A stretch of 64,000 bases of DNA from Brevibacterium sp. W7.2. Its GTDB lineage: Bacteria; Actinomycetota; Actinomycetes; Actinomycetales; Brevibacteriaceae. A program made the translations under genes and the position numbers. The DNA lies in contig NZ_CP073089.1 in assembly GCF_018137945.1 (NCBI RefSeq), positions 868,001 through 932,000 on the forward strand, written 5' to 3'. Each line of letters opens with the position of its first letter. Within the stretch, counting starts at the first letter, position 1. Below the pieces are notes generated by a model. It did not search any database, had not been told where the DNA came from, and worked only from the letters and a program-made list of their open reading frames with translations. Positions 8,311 to 16,572 of the stretch are shown piece after piece.

Positions 8311-8877
8311 TCAGAAGCCGTAGGCGGCTTCCCTCTCCTCGCGGATCGCGGTGTACGTGCGGGTGAGCACGATGGTGTCCTCGACGAGGCGGTCGAGGCG
8401 CTGGGTGATGTCGCTGCTGACGATCTGATTGCGGTGGAGATCCTTCTCCTCGACGAACACGTAGGGATGGACGACCTGCGCCTTCATGTACGTGAGGATC
8501 GGGGTGAGCTGCTGGGCGGGAATGAGGAAGTGCTTCGCCGAACCGGCGGTCGCAACCATGCCCACGACCTTGTCGCGGAAGGCGTTCGTCGGCAGCAGAT
8601 CGAAGACGTTCTTCAGCGTCGCCGGGATCGAGGCCTGGAAGATCGGGGTGCCGATGATGATCGCATCGGCGTCCATGAGCGTCCGGGTGATCCGCCCGGT
8701 GTCCCCGGAGTACTCCGTGAAGTTCCGGCCGTCGCTGAAGACCATGTCCGCCTCGGCGAGGTCGATGAGCGTGACCTCGACGTCCGGGTCGAAGCTCATC
8801 ACCGCCTGCGCGACGTACTCCATGACCGTGCGGGTCTTCGTCCCGACGTTCGAGCCGGAGAGGACGACGATTCTCAT
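8311..8877 (-). CDS. LLM-partnered NAD(P)H-dependent FMN reductase
   Basis: 188 residues of the flavodoxin-like NADPH-dependent FMN reductase fold: M-R-I-V-V-L-S-G-S-N-V-G-T-K-T-R-T at the FMN-phosphate loop, I-I-I-G-T-P-I-F-Q-A-S-I-P-A-T-L-K-N-V-F-D near residue 95, and G-S-A-K-H-F-L-I in the third loop. It would supply reduced FMN to the monooxygenase encoded just upstream; the two genes share one base (TGATG, 8875-8879), so translation is coupled. From memory this matches the CE1759-type partner reductase family, named from Corynebacterium efficiens. The oxidised substrate of the pair is unknown. Confidence 0.88.
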   Translation of the reverse strand: MRIVVLSGSNVGTKTRTVMEYVAQAVMSFDPDVEVTLIDLAEADMVFSDGRNFTEYSGDTGRITRTLMDADAIIIGTPIFQASIPATLKNVFDLLPTNAFRDKVVGMVATAGSAKHFLIPAQQLTPILTYMKAQVVHPYVFVEEKDLHRNQIVSSDITQRLDRLVEDTIVLTRTYTAIREEREAAYGF

Positions 8878-10085
8878 CAGACGAGCTCCTCACTCTTCGT
8901 GCCCGCGGTCTCGCCGTCACCCGAGGCCGCCTCGGCAGGGGCGTCGGAGCCGTCGGAATCGGCGGCGGTCGGCTGCGCGGTGTACTTCTTCACGGCGGGG
9001 ATGATCTCCGAGCCGATCGTCTCGATCTGCTTCATCACCCGGTCGAACGGGATCCCGCCGAAGTCGATCTGGCCGAGGAAGCGCTGGTGGCCGAAGACCT
9101 CGTGCTGGTGGAGGATCTTCTCGATGATCTCCTGGGGGCTGCCGATGTTGACGATGCTGCGCGGGTCGACGCTCTGGGCGAAGAGCTGCTTGGGCATGCC
9201 CTGCCCGTTGACCCGGCGCATCCCCTCGTTGACGTGCGGGTAGAGCTCCTTGAGGGCATCCTGCGACGACGGTGCCGTGTAGAGGAACCCGGCCGTGGCG
9301 ATCGGCATGGTCGCCGGGTCGTATCCGGCATGGCGGGCGCCTTCGCGGTAGGCGTCGACGGTCGTCTTGAACACCGAGGTGGTCCCGCCGAGGTGGGCCA
9401 TGACCATGGGGACGCCCGCGAGTCCGGCCTTGATCGCGCTCGTCGGCGCACCGCCGACGGCTCGCCAGATCGGGAACGTCTCCTGCGCGGGGCGGGGGAT
9501 GACCGCGGCATCGGTGAGCGGGGCGCGATACTGCCCGTTCCACGTCAGCGACTCCTCGCGGGCGATCTCGAGGAGAAGGTCGAACTTCTCCTCGAAGAGC
9601 TCCTCGTAGTCGCGCAGATCGTAGCCGAGGAGCTCGAAGAGGCCGACCCGTGAGGCACGGCCGGCGACGAGTTCGGCACGGCCGCCGGAGAGATGGTCGA
9701 TCGTCGCGAAGTTCTCGAACACGCGGACCGGGTCCGAGGTCGAGAGGATCGTCGAGGTGCTGCCGACGCGGATCGACGACGTCGCCTGGGCGATCGCGCC
9801 GAGGATGACGGCGTGGGCCTGCGAGGCGAAGTACTCCTGGTGGCTCTCGCCGACGCTGAAGAAGTCGAAGCCGGCCTCCTCCGCGGCCTTGGCGTAGGCG
9901 ACGAACTCGCGGATGCGCTCGCCGGCGCTCACGCGTGAGCCGTCGGCGGGGTTCGGCAGGTGGTCGCCGAGGGTGTACATGCCGAACTGCAGGCCCTGGC
10001 TGGGGTCGAAGTTCAGCTCCTTCATGAGGTTCTGGGACTCGGGCACGGTGTCTCCTTGGGTGACGATGACGTTCTCGTTTGTCAT
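8877..10085 (-). CDS. luciferase-like FMN-dependent monooxygenase
   Basis: 402 residues of the bacterial-luciferase-like (LLM) TIM-barrel family: G-M-Y-T-L-G-D-H-L-P near the N-terminus, S-V-G-E-S-H-Q-E-Y-F and S-T-I-L-S-T-S-D-P-V-R-V-F-E-N-F-A-T-I-D-H-L-S-G-G-R in the FMN-binding region. The last 30 residues are an Ala/Asp/Glu-rich tail that is probably disordered. The enzyme would use FMNH2 and O2 to oxidise an organic substrate. Together with the coupled reductase and a MarR gene 22 bases upstream it forms a three-gene operon like CE1758/CE1759 of corynebacteria. Substrate unknown. Confidence 0.88.
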   Translation of the reverse strand: MTNENVIVTQGDTVPESQNLMKELNFDPSQGLQFGMYTLGDHLPNPADGSRVSAGERIREFVAYAKAAEEAGFDFFSVGESHQEYFASQAHAVILGAIAQATSSIRVGSTSTILSTSDPVRVFENFATIDHLSGGRAELVAGRASRVGLFELLGYDLRDYEELFEEKFDLLLEIAREESLTWNGQYRAPLTDAAVIPRPAQETFPIWRAVGGAPTSAIKAGLAGVPMVMAHLGGTTSVFKTTVDAYREGARHAGYDPATMPIATAGFLYTAPSSQDALKELYPHVNEGMRRVNGQGMPKQLFAQSVDPRSIVNIGSPQEIIEKILHQHEVFGHQRFLGQIDFGGIPFDRVMKQIETIGSEIIPAVKKYTAQPTAADSDGSDAPAEAASGDGETAGTKSEELV

Positions 10086-10107
10086 GTCAACTGAGGAGTC
10101 CGGAGGA

Positions 10108-10566
10108 TTATTCCCCGTTGGTCCCAGGCAGTGCGCTGCGGCGTGCGGCGCTGCGCTCGTAGAGCTTCTTCATCAGCGCGTGGAGCTCGATGCGCTCGGA
10201 TTCGCTCAGGGCGTCGTCGAACATCGAGGACTGGAGGGCGAGCTGGCTGGGGAAGGCCTCTTCGAGCAGGGCTCGTCCCTTGTCGGTGAGCGAGATGTAC
10301 TTCGTCTTCCAGTCCTGACGGCGGGCGATCAGGCCGTCGCGTTCGAGGCGGGTGAGCATCCGGGAGATCCCGCCGCCGCTGACCGTGAGCCGCTCGGCGA
10401 GGTCGGACTGGGTGATCGGCTGATAGGCGCGGATGTTCGCGAGCGCCTCGAACTGTCCGACCGTGAGATCGAACTGCTTGAGGTGGTCGTTGGAGAGCTG
10501 ATTGCTGTTCTGGACGAAGCGCACCATGCGCAGCCAGGTGAGCGTGCTCAGCGTCAGGTCGTCCAT
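10108..10566 (-). CDS. MarR-family transcriptional regulator
   Basis: 152 residues with the winged-helix MarR layout: dimerisation helix at the N-terminus (L-S-T-L-T-W-L-R-M-V-R-F-V-Q-N), recognition helix region I-T-Q-S-D-L-A-E-R-L-T-V-S-G-G-G-I-S-R-M-L, and the wing R-R-Q-D-W-K-T-K-Y-I-S-L-T-D-K-G. It is first in the operon with the luciferase-like monooxygenase and FMN reductase and presumably controls that operon in response to the substrate or an oxidant. The upstream region (10567-10759) is shared with a divergent molybdenum cofactor gene. Confidence 0.9.
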   Translation of the reverse strand: MDDLTLSTLTWLRMVRFVQNSNQLSNDHLKQFDLTVGQFEALANIRAYQPITQSDLAERLTVSGGGISRMLTRLERDGLIARRQDWKTKYISLTDKGRALLEEAFPSQLALQSSMFDDALSESERIELHALMKKLYERSAARRSALPGTNGE

Positions 10567-10759
10567 CGCGGCTCCTCGTTCGACACACCGGGCCTCGGCT
10601 GCCGCGGCGACTCACTCTCACTCTACTGACCATCATGCCGGCCTGTCGCCGGAGGGACGGGCGCGCGGCAGGTCGAGGGCGACCGGGGCACGCGCGCACG
10701 GCAGGGCGGCGTGGAAGAATGGTGGCGACCCCAGCGATGGACCAGTGAGGAGACGCGCA

Positions 10760-11299
10760 ATGACGACGAGCGAGACCACGACCGACCGCCTCGGCGCGGG
10801 ACGCTCTGCCGCTGTCATCATCGCCTCCACCTCGGCGGCCAGGGGAGAGGCACCGGATACGACCGGCCCGCTCCTCGTCGAGTGGCTGCGCGGACGCGGC
10901 TACGACTGTCCCGACGCGATCGTCGTCCGCGACGGCGAACCCGTCGGGCAGACCCTGCGAGGCCTCCTCATCGACACGCCTGAGGACAAGCGGCCGCGCA
11001 TCATCGTCACCAGCGGCGGCACCGGTCTCGCGCCCGATGACCGAACTCCCGAGTTCACCGCCGAACTCCTCGAGCGGCAGTCGCCGGGGCTCATCTACGC
11101 GATGTGGCGCAAGGGCCTCGAATCGACGTCGTCGGCAGTGATGAGCCGCGGCGTGGCCGGGGTGCGCGGACGCAGCTTTGTCATCAACCTCCCCGGCTCG
11201 AAGGGCGGGGTCAGGGACGGCATCACCGTCATCGACGACCTCCTCGAACACATCCAGACCTCGGTCGAGGACACGACCGACCACGGTCCGCGGGTCTGA
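10760..11299 (+). CDS. MogA/MoaB-type molybdopterin biosynthesis protein
   Basis: 179 residues from ATG 10760 (AGGAGACGCGCA precedes it; upstream in-frame ATGs lack such a site). The molybdopterin-binding (MoCF) fold is visible: A-A-V-I-I-A-S-T-S-A-A-R-G-E at strand 1, I-I-V-T-S-G-G-T-G-L-A-P-D-D-R-T-P-E-F at the G-G-T-G loop, and I-N-L-P-G-S-K-G-G-V near residue 150. Family members adenylate molybdopterin before Mo insertion (Mog) or bind it (MoaB). fdhD follows after 3 bases, so the two are surely co-transcribed and serve molybdoenzyme maturation. Confidence 0.88.
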   Translation: MTTSETTTDRLGAGRSAAVIIASTSAARGEAPDTTGPLLVEWLRGRGYDCPDAIVVRDGEPVGQTLRGLLIDTPEDKRPRIIVTSGGTGLAPDDRTPEFTAELLERQSPGLIYAMWRKGLESTSSAVMSRGVAGVRGRSFVINLPGSKGGVRDGITVIDDLLEHIQTSVEDTTDHGPRV

Positions 11300-11302
11300 G
11301 CC

Positions 11303-12205
11303 GTGCAGCAGCGCAAGGCCGTCCGCGCCCGCGTCCACCGCTTCGACGCGACCGGTGAGATCAAAGCCGGACCGGACTCGCTCGCCGGGGAGGAGCCGCT
11401 CGAGGTCAACCTCAACGGCGAGCAGTTCTCCGTGACGATGCGCACCCCGGGCAACGACGTCGAACTCGTCTCCGGCTACCTGCTCTCCGAGGGCATCGTC
11501 GAGTCGATGGACGACATCGCCGAGATCGACTTCTCAACAGGGCTCGCCCCCGACGGCTCCCGGAACTACAACGTCGCCGGGGTGCGCCTGCGACCCGGGG
11601 TCTGGGATGCCGCCACGGCGCCTGCACGGTCGGTCTACACCTCGTCCTCCTGCGGGATCTGCGGCACGGCCGCGATCGACGCGGTGACGAAGGAGTCGGC
11701 ATATCCGCTCGTGCCCGCCGACGGCCTCGGCGGGATCGACGCCCCGCGTCTCGACGAGGACGGGGAGATCGTCTTCCCTCCGCTGCTCACCCCTGCCCGC
11801 GTCGGTGAGCTGCCTGACCGGCTGCGCGCCGGACAGGCGGTCTTCGACAAGACCGGGGGAGTCCACGCCGCCGCGCTCTTCGCCGTCGGTGACGATCCCG
11901 GGGCCGAACCCGAACTCCTCGTCATCCGGGAGGACGTCGGCCGGCACAACGCCGTCGACAAGGTCATCGGCTGGGCGATGGCTGAGCGCGGACTGCCGCT
12001 CTCGCGCACCGTTCTCCAGGTCTCGGCCCGGGCGTCGTTCGAACTCGTCCAGAAGTCCGCGATGGCGGGCATTCCGATGATGTCGGCCGTCAGTGCCCCC
12101 TCGGCGCTCGCCGTCGACTTCGGGAAGACGAGCGGTGTCACCGTCATCGGCTTCAACCGCAAGGGCCGCTTCAACGTCTACTCCCACCCCGAGCGCATCG
12201 CCTGA
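11303..12205 (+). CDS. fdhD: FdhD sulfurtransferase for formate dehydrogenase
   Basis: 300 residues with a GTG start 3 bases after the previous stop. FdhD moves sulfur from the cysteine desulfurase IscS to the bis-molybdopterin cofactor of formate dehydrogenase. The catalytic loop S-S-C-G-I-C-G is present with Cys117 and Cys120, and the C-terminal half shows V-R-E-D-V-G-R-H-N-A-V-D-K and S-R-A-S-F-E-L-V-like runs typical of the family (here I-R-E-D-V-G-R-H-N and S-A-R-A-S-F-E-L-V). No formate dehydrogenase subunit is encoded in the window; formate-tetrahydrofolate ligase lies 47 kb away. Confidence 0.95.
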   Translation: MQQRKAVRARVHRFDATGEIKAGPDSLAGEEPLEVNLNGEQFSVTMRTPGNDVELVSGYLLSEGIVESMDDIAEIDFSTGLAPDGSRNYNVAGVRLRPGVWDAATAPARSVYTSSSCGICGTAAIDAVTKESAYPLVPADGLGGIDAPRLDEDGEIVFPPLLTPARVGELPDRLRAGQAVFDKTGGVHAAALFAVGDDPGAEPELLVIREDVGRHNAVDKVIGWAMAERGLPLSRTVLQVSARASFELVQKSAMAGIPMMSAVSAPSALAVDFGKTSGVTVIGFNRKGRFNVYSHPERIA

Positions 12206-12313
12206 GAAAGGCGCTGAATAGGCGGATTCGCCGCCTCGGCAATCCGTTCTCCCGCACTACGATGAGGGGACGCATCGGCGACGGGCCGAGGCGGTGAGAG
12301 CGAGGGTGATGAG

Positions 12314-13669
12314 ATGGACCAGTCCGACGGCCGAGCCCTGCGCAAGGACACCCCGCGCTCACGCCATGCCGAGCTGCTGCTGCCCGCCGACCGCGACCCG
12401 GTCGGGGTGATCTGCCGGCAGAACGAGTCGCGGCTGCCCGAACTCCTCGGCATCCGCACCCAGCGGCTCGCCGAATCGCCGTTCAGCTACTATCGCGGGG
12501 CGGCAGCGCAGATGGCCATCGATCTCGCCGCCGGGACGACGACCGGTCCCGTCGTGCTCTCGAGCGCCGACGCGCATGTCGGGAACTTCGGCTTCTTCGC
12601 GTCCCGGGAGCGCTCCCTCGTCTTCGATCTCAACGATTTCGACGAGGCGGAGTTCGCCCCGTTCGAATGGGACGTCAAGCGCCTCGCCGCCTCGGCGTTC
12701 CTCAGTGCTCAGGTCCACGGGCTCGGTGATGACGTCGGGCGATCGGCGGCCTTCGCGGCGGTGCGGGGATACCAGGACCGGCTGGCTGCGCTCATGGCGG
12801 TGACCGCGCTCGACCGCTTCTACGCGATCGTCGATTCGGACACGATGCTCAAGGCGATCAGCGGCAAGGGGCATCGCAAGGCGACGACGAAGGCGATGAA
12901 GAAGGCCCGCAGCCGCACCGGTGAGAAGGCGCTGCAGAAGTTCGCGACGGAGACGTCGTCCTCGGGTCTGCGGATCGTCGACCAACCCCCGCTGACGAGG
13001 CACTTCGACGAACAGGGCATCGACGTCGCCGGGATCTTCGCGGAGTACCGGCAGACGGCGCGCACCGATGTGGCCGTGCTGCTCAGGCAGTACGGGGTGG
13101 CCGATTCGGTGCTCAGGGTCGTGGGCGTGGGCAGCGTCGGCACCCGCTGCTTCCTCGTCCTCCTCACCGGCCCCGACGGCGAGTCGCTGCTGCTCCAGGT
13201 CAAGGAGGCCCAGGAATCCGTGGTCTCGGCGTTCGGCGGTCTGCCGAAGTTCTCCTCCCACCCGGAGGGGCGGCGGCTGTCATCGGAGGGGGAACGCGTC
13301 GTCCGCTCGCAGCTCGTGCTCCAGTCCGTCTCCGATCCGTTCCTCGGCTGGACGACGTACGGGGGACGCGACTACTACTGGCGGCAGTTCCGCGACATGA
13401 AGGGCAGCTACGACCTCGCCGAACTCGATGCGACCCAGTTCGACGGCTACTCCCGGCTGTGCGGTGAGGTGCTCGCCCGCGCGCATTCCCAGTCCCCGCA
13501 GGCCCGCCTCGTCGACGGGTACCTCGGGACCTCGGATTCGTTCGCGACCGCCGTGGCCGCATGGGCGGAGAAGTACGCCGAGGTGGTCACCGCCGATCAT
13601 GCGCTGCTCGTCGAGGCGGCGAAGAGCGGGAAGGAGCCGCTGCTCGGCGAGGTCACGGACCTCGCCTGA
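12314..13669 (+). CDS. DUF2252 family protein
   Basis: 451 residues. Features match the DUF2252 family (a protein-kinase-like fold of unknown biochemistry): S-P-F-S-Y-Y-R-G-A-A near residue 58, S-S-A-D-A-H-V-G-N-F-G near 80, F-D-L-N-D-F-D-E-A near 100, and later V-G-V-G-S-V-G-T-R-C-F-L-V-L-L and D-Y-Y-W-R-Q-F-R-D-M-K-G-S. The H-V-G-N and D-L-N-D-F-D runs resemble phosphotransferase catalytic and Mg-binding loops. Function unproven. It begins 108 bases after fdhD behind a gap with two GCCGAGGCGG-type motifs, so it is likely a separate unit. Confidence 0.85.
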   Translation: MDQSDGRALRKDTPRSRHAELLLPADRDPVGVICRQNESRLPELLGIRTQRLAESPFSYYRGAAAQMAIDLAAGTTTGPVVLSSADAHVGNFGFFASRERSLVFDLNDFDEAEFAPFEWDVKRLAASAFLSAQVHGLGDDVGRSAAFAAVRGYQDRLAALMAVTALDRFYAIVDSDTMLKAISGKGHRKATTKAMKKARSRTGEKALQKFATETSSSGLRIVDQPPLTRHFDEQGIDVAGIFAEYRQTARTDVAVLLRQYGVADSVLRVVGVGSVGTRCFLVLLTGPDGESLLLQVKEAQESVVSAFGGLPKFSSHPEGRRLSSEGERVVRSQLVLQSVSDPFLGWTTYGGRDYYWRQFRDMKGSYDLAELDATQFDGYSRLCGEVLARAHSQSPQARLVDGYLGTSDSFATAVAAWAEKYAEVVTADHALLVEAAKSGKEPLLGEVTDLA

Positions 13670-13690
13670 GTGACAACGCGTGAGTCAGGA

Positions 13691-14749
13691 TTAGGCGTCA
13701 CCCACCCGGAGAGTGATCTTCGTGCCCGCGCCCGAGCGCAGGGTGTCGATCGCGGTGACGACGTCGTCGAGGGCCATCTCCTCGACCCAGCCGGTCGTGT
13801 CGTAGTCGCCTGCCTCCATGCGCGCGATGACCTCGTCGAACTCCTCGGCGGTGTAGCCGACGGCGCCGATGAGTTCGGTCTCGCCCATCATCAATGCGCT
13901 CGGCTGGATCTCGAACCCGTGCTCGTGCGGCGACTGGAGGACGACGCGGCCGCCCGGGGCGAGTTCGGCCAGTCCGGTCGCCAGTGCTGCGGGAACACCG
14001 GCGGCGTCGTAGAAGACATCGACTCCGTCGCCGTCGGTGCGGTCGGCGACGATGGCGTGGAGGTCCTCCGTCGTCGGGTCGATGACGGTGGCCCCGAGGG
14101 CGGCGATCTTCTGCCGACGCTCGGGGCTCGGCTCGGAGACGAGCACGTCCCTCACCCCACGCGCGCGGAAGGCGTACCACGCCCCGATCCCGATCGGTCC
14201 GGCCCCGGCGATGAGGACGACGTCGTCGGCACCGGCCCGACTCCGGGCGGCACCGTGCCACGCCACGGCCATCGGTTCGACGAGCGCCGCCGTCTGCAGG
14301 TCGACGGACTCGGGCACGCGGTGGAACTGCGAGGCGGAGACGGTGACGTACTCGGCCATGCCGCCGCCGTCGGCGTTGGCCCCGAGCGAGGCCATGAGGC
14401 GGCAGCTCGTCGGTGCGCCGCGCCGGCACGCGACGCATTCCCCGCAACTGTAGGCGATGGGGAACACCGCCCCGCGATCGCCGACGGCGATGCCCTCGAC
14501 GTCGGGACCCACCTCGACGACGGTCCCGGAGAACTCATGGCCCATCGGCTGGGGTAGGTGGGCGCCGGTGACCGGGTGCGGGGAGAAGAGGTCGATCGGA
14601 GAGGCCTCGGGGTTGAGGTAGAGGTGGACGTCGCTGCCGCACACCCCGACGTAGGCGTTGCGGAGCTTGACCTGTCCGGGGCCGACGGTCGGTTCGGGGA
14701 TGTCCTCGATGCGCAGATCTTCGCGTCCGTGGAGTCGCGCAGTCTTCAT
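13691..14749 (-). CDS. zinc-dependent alcohol dehydrogenase (butanediol/sorbitol type)
   Basis: 352 residues of the medium-chain dehydrogenase/reductase family. Catalytic-zinc ligands lie in G-V-C-G-S-D-V-H and M-G-H-E-F-S-G; the structural-zinc lobe C-G-E-C-V-A-C-R-R-G-A-P-T-S-C carries four cysteines; the NAD-binding Rossmann loop is A-G-A-G-P-I-G-I-G. The D-V-H-L-Y opening and overall spacing resemble 2,3-butanediol, threonine or sorbitol dehydrogenases. It oxidises a secondary alcohol or polyol. The gene is convergent with DUF2252 (21-base gap) and appears monocistronic; the substrate stays open. Confidence 0.85.
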   Translation of the reverse strand: MKTARLHGREDLRIEDIPEPTVGPGQVKLRNAYVGVCGSDVHLYLNPEASPIDLFSPHPVTGAHLPQPMGHEFSGTVVEVGPDVEGIAVGDRGAVFPIAYSCGECVACRRGAPTSCRLMASLGANADGGGMAEYVTVSASQFHRVPESVDLQTAALVEPMAVAWHGAARSRAGADDVVLIAGAGPIGIGAWYAFRARGVRDVLVSEPSPERRQKIAALGATVIDPTTEDLHAIVADRTDGDGVDVFYDAAGVPAALATGLAELAPGGRVVLQSPHEHGFEIQPSALMMGETELIGAVGYTAEEFDEVIARMEAGDYDTTGWVEEMALDDVVTAIDTLRSGAGTKITLRVGDA

Positions 14750-14926
14750 CAGTGCCTCTCTTCGTGTTCGGTGACGGTCTCACTCTCCACGATCCACGGA
14801 CGAGCCCGGGGGCGACAACCGCCGAATGCGGCGGATTTCCCGGCCGTCGTCCGCCATCTGTCGCCCGCCGGCACCCGGTCGCCGGGCGCGGTCGGAAGCG
14901 CTCTGGCCGATGTCAGTCCCTGAGCG

Positions 14927-14932
14927 CATAAT
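14927..14932 (+). promoter_or_regulatory. -10 element for a leaderless transcript
   Basis: CATAAT lies 7 bases before the ATG at 14940, exactly where a -10 box must sit if transcription begins at the start codon. There is no Shine-Dalgarno sequence between them. Confidence 0.5.
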
Positions 14933-14939
14933 AGAACGC

Positions 14940-15299
14940 ATGAACGAATATCGGGTGCCGGAGTGGCTCACTGACTACCAGGACTTCAAGGCGCTGTGCT
15001 CAGCGGTGTCGGGGGAGTACATCCGCTTCTCCCTCACGACCGGGTGCGACGCCGTCGCCTACACGCATTCGCAGAACACGTCCGGACTGCCGCGCTATTC
15101 GTGTCTGCTCACCGCCGACGACGGGGCGACGCTGCTCCTCGTCCTCGACGACTGGGCAGAGCGGATGGACGAGGCGGCTCCGACCGTGCGTGCGTGGCTC
15201 GGCGCGAACGCGAGTCTGCGCGGCTGTCGGCCGGGGAAGTCGCACTACGTCGGCGACAGCTATTGGCGGAAGCAGTGGCAGCTGGCCAACCCGTGGTGA
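14940..15299 (+). CDS. hypothetical protein, 119 residues
   Basis: Not recognised. ATG 14940 is preferred over in-frame ATGs at 14826 and 14910 because the upstream codons are poor in protein-like content and a -10 box sits 7 bases before 14940. The protein is soluble, with many aromatic residues and four cysteines (C18, C30, C46 and one at about 97) and a C-terminal run W-R-K-Q-W-Q-L-A-N-P-W. The pattern L-T-A-D-D-G-A-T-L-L-L-V-L-D-D-W-A-E-R could be a beta-hairpin and helix. It is convergent with the aminotransferase gene (7-base gap). Confidence 0.6.
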   Translation: MNEYRVPEWLTDYQDFKALCSAVSGEYIRFSLTTGCDAVAYTHSQNTSGLPRYSCLLTADDGATLLLVLDDWAERMDEAAPTVRAWLGANASLRGCRPGKSHYVGDSYWRKQWQLANPW

Positions 15300-15306
15300 G
15301 GGGCGC

Positions 15307-16572
15307 TCACACCTCGACCTCATCGAGGGATTCCCCGAGGGCGTCGAGGAGCAGGGGCAGCTCGGCTGCGCTGAAGGCGAGCGGCGGCCGGACCTTGAGG
15401 ACGTTGTCGTCCCGACCGATCCGGGAGATGACGACGTGCTTGGCCTTCATCGCCTCGACGACCTGCTTCGTCAGGTCGGGGGCGGGGGTGCCATCGACGG
15501 CGAAGTCGAGGCCGAGGAACATGCCCGCGCCCCGCGCGGTGCGGATGAAGTCGAAGCGGTCGGCGTACTCCTCGAGCCGGACCTTCGCCTCGGTGCCGAG
15601 GTCGCGGGCGCGCTCCATGAGCTCCTTCTCCGCCATCTCCTCGAGCACGGCCTGCCCGACGGCCGCGGACACGGGATTGCCGGCGAAGGTGTTGAAGAAC
15701 TCATTGCGGGGACCGAACGCATCCATCACCTCGGCGGTGGTGATGACGGCCGACATCGGATGGCCGTTGCCGATCGGCTTGCCCAGGGTGACGAGGTCGG
15801 GGACGAGACCGACCCGCTGATACCCCCACATGTGGGTGCCGGTGCGCCCGAACCCGGACTGCACCTCGTCGGCGATGACCATTCCGCCCGCGGCCCGCAC
15901 CCGGTCGGCGATCCCGGTCACGAGCCCCTCGGGCAGACGCGGCATTCCCTCGGTCGAGAACAGCCAGTCGAAGAGACACGCGGACACCCCGAATCCGGCC
16001 TCCTGAAGCGAGGCGATCGCAGCGTCGAGGTCGTCGAGCGTGGCGGCGAGCACCTCGTCGGCGCTGCGCTCATCGGTGTCGAGGTCGGGGATGCGCAGCG
16101 TGCGCACGTGCGGGCCGAGGCCCTCCTGCGTCTTCAATCCCGTCGTCATCTCCGCCAGCGCGATCGTCGTCCCGTGGTAGCTGAAATCGGAGACGATGAG
16201 GCCCGTCGCCCCGGTCAGCTGGCGACTGATCCGCAGGGCCAGCTCGTTGGCCTCGGACCCCGAATTGCCGAAGAACACCCGCTCGAGCCGATCCTCGAAG
16301 GTCCCCAGCAGCGCCTCCGCGTAGTCGACGACGCGGGCGTTGAGATAGCGCGTGTGGACGTTGAGCGTGCGCGCCTGCTCACACAGCGCATCGACGACGC
16401 GATCGTTGGCGTGCCCGACATGGGGGACGTTGTTGTACCCGTCGAGGTACCGCTGACCGTGGACATCGGTGAACCACACCCCCTTGGCCGAGACGAACTC
16501 GAGCGGTTCGTCGTAGAACAGCGGTGAATAGGGCCCCAGGGTGGCGTGACGGCGGATGAGAAGGTCGGTCAT
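15307..16572 (-). CDS. class-III aminotransferase-fold enzyme, AGXT2L phospho-lyase-like
   Basis: 421 residues from ATG 16572, which overlaps the stop of the kinase gene by 4 bases (ATGA). PLP enzyme of fold type I: F-F-G-N-S-G-S-E-A-N-E near residue 100, D-E-V-Q-S-G-F-G-R-T-G and the PLP lysine K265 in L-G-K-P-I-G-N-G-H-P. The segments N-N-V-P-H-V-G-H-A-N-D-R-V-V and Y-L-N-A-R-V-V-D-Y-A-E resemble the human AGXT2L1/AGXT2L2 enzymes, which are phospho-lyases acting on phosphoethanolamine or 5-phosphohydroxylysine, more than ordinary omega-transaminases. The coupled APH-type kinase supports that reading. Plain aminotransferase activity remains the alternative. Confidence 0.8.
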   Translation of the reverse strand: MTDLLIRRHATLGPYSPLFYDEPLEFVSAKGVWFTDVHGQRYLDGYNNVPHVGHANDRVVDALCEQARTLNVHTRYLNARVVDYAEALLGTFEDRLERVFFGNSGSEANELALRISRQLTGATGLIVSDFSYHGTTIALAEMTTGLKTQEGLGPHVRTLRIPDLDTDERSADEVLAATLDDLDAAIASLQEAGFGVSACLFDWLFSTEGMPRLPEGLVTGIADRVRAAGGMVIADEVQSGFGRTGTHMWGYQRVGLVPDLVTLGKPIGNGHPMSAVITTAEVMDAFGPRNEFFNTFAGNPVSAAVGQAVLEEMAEKELMERARDLGTEAKVRLEEYADRFDFIRTARGAGMFLGLDFAVDGTPAPDLTKQVVEAMKAKHVVISRIGRDDNVLKVRPPLAFSAAELPLLLDALGESLDEVEV

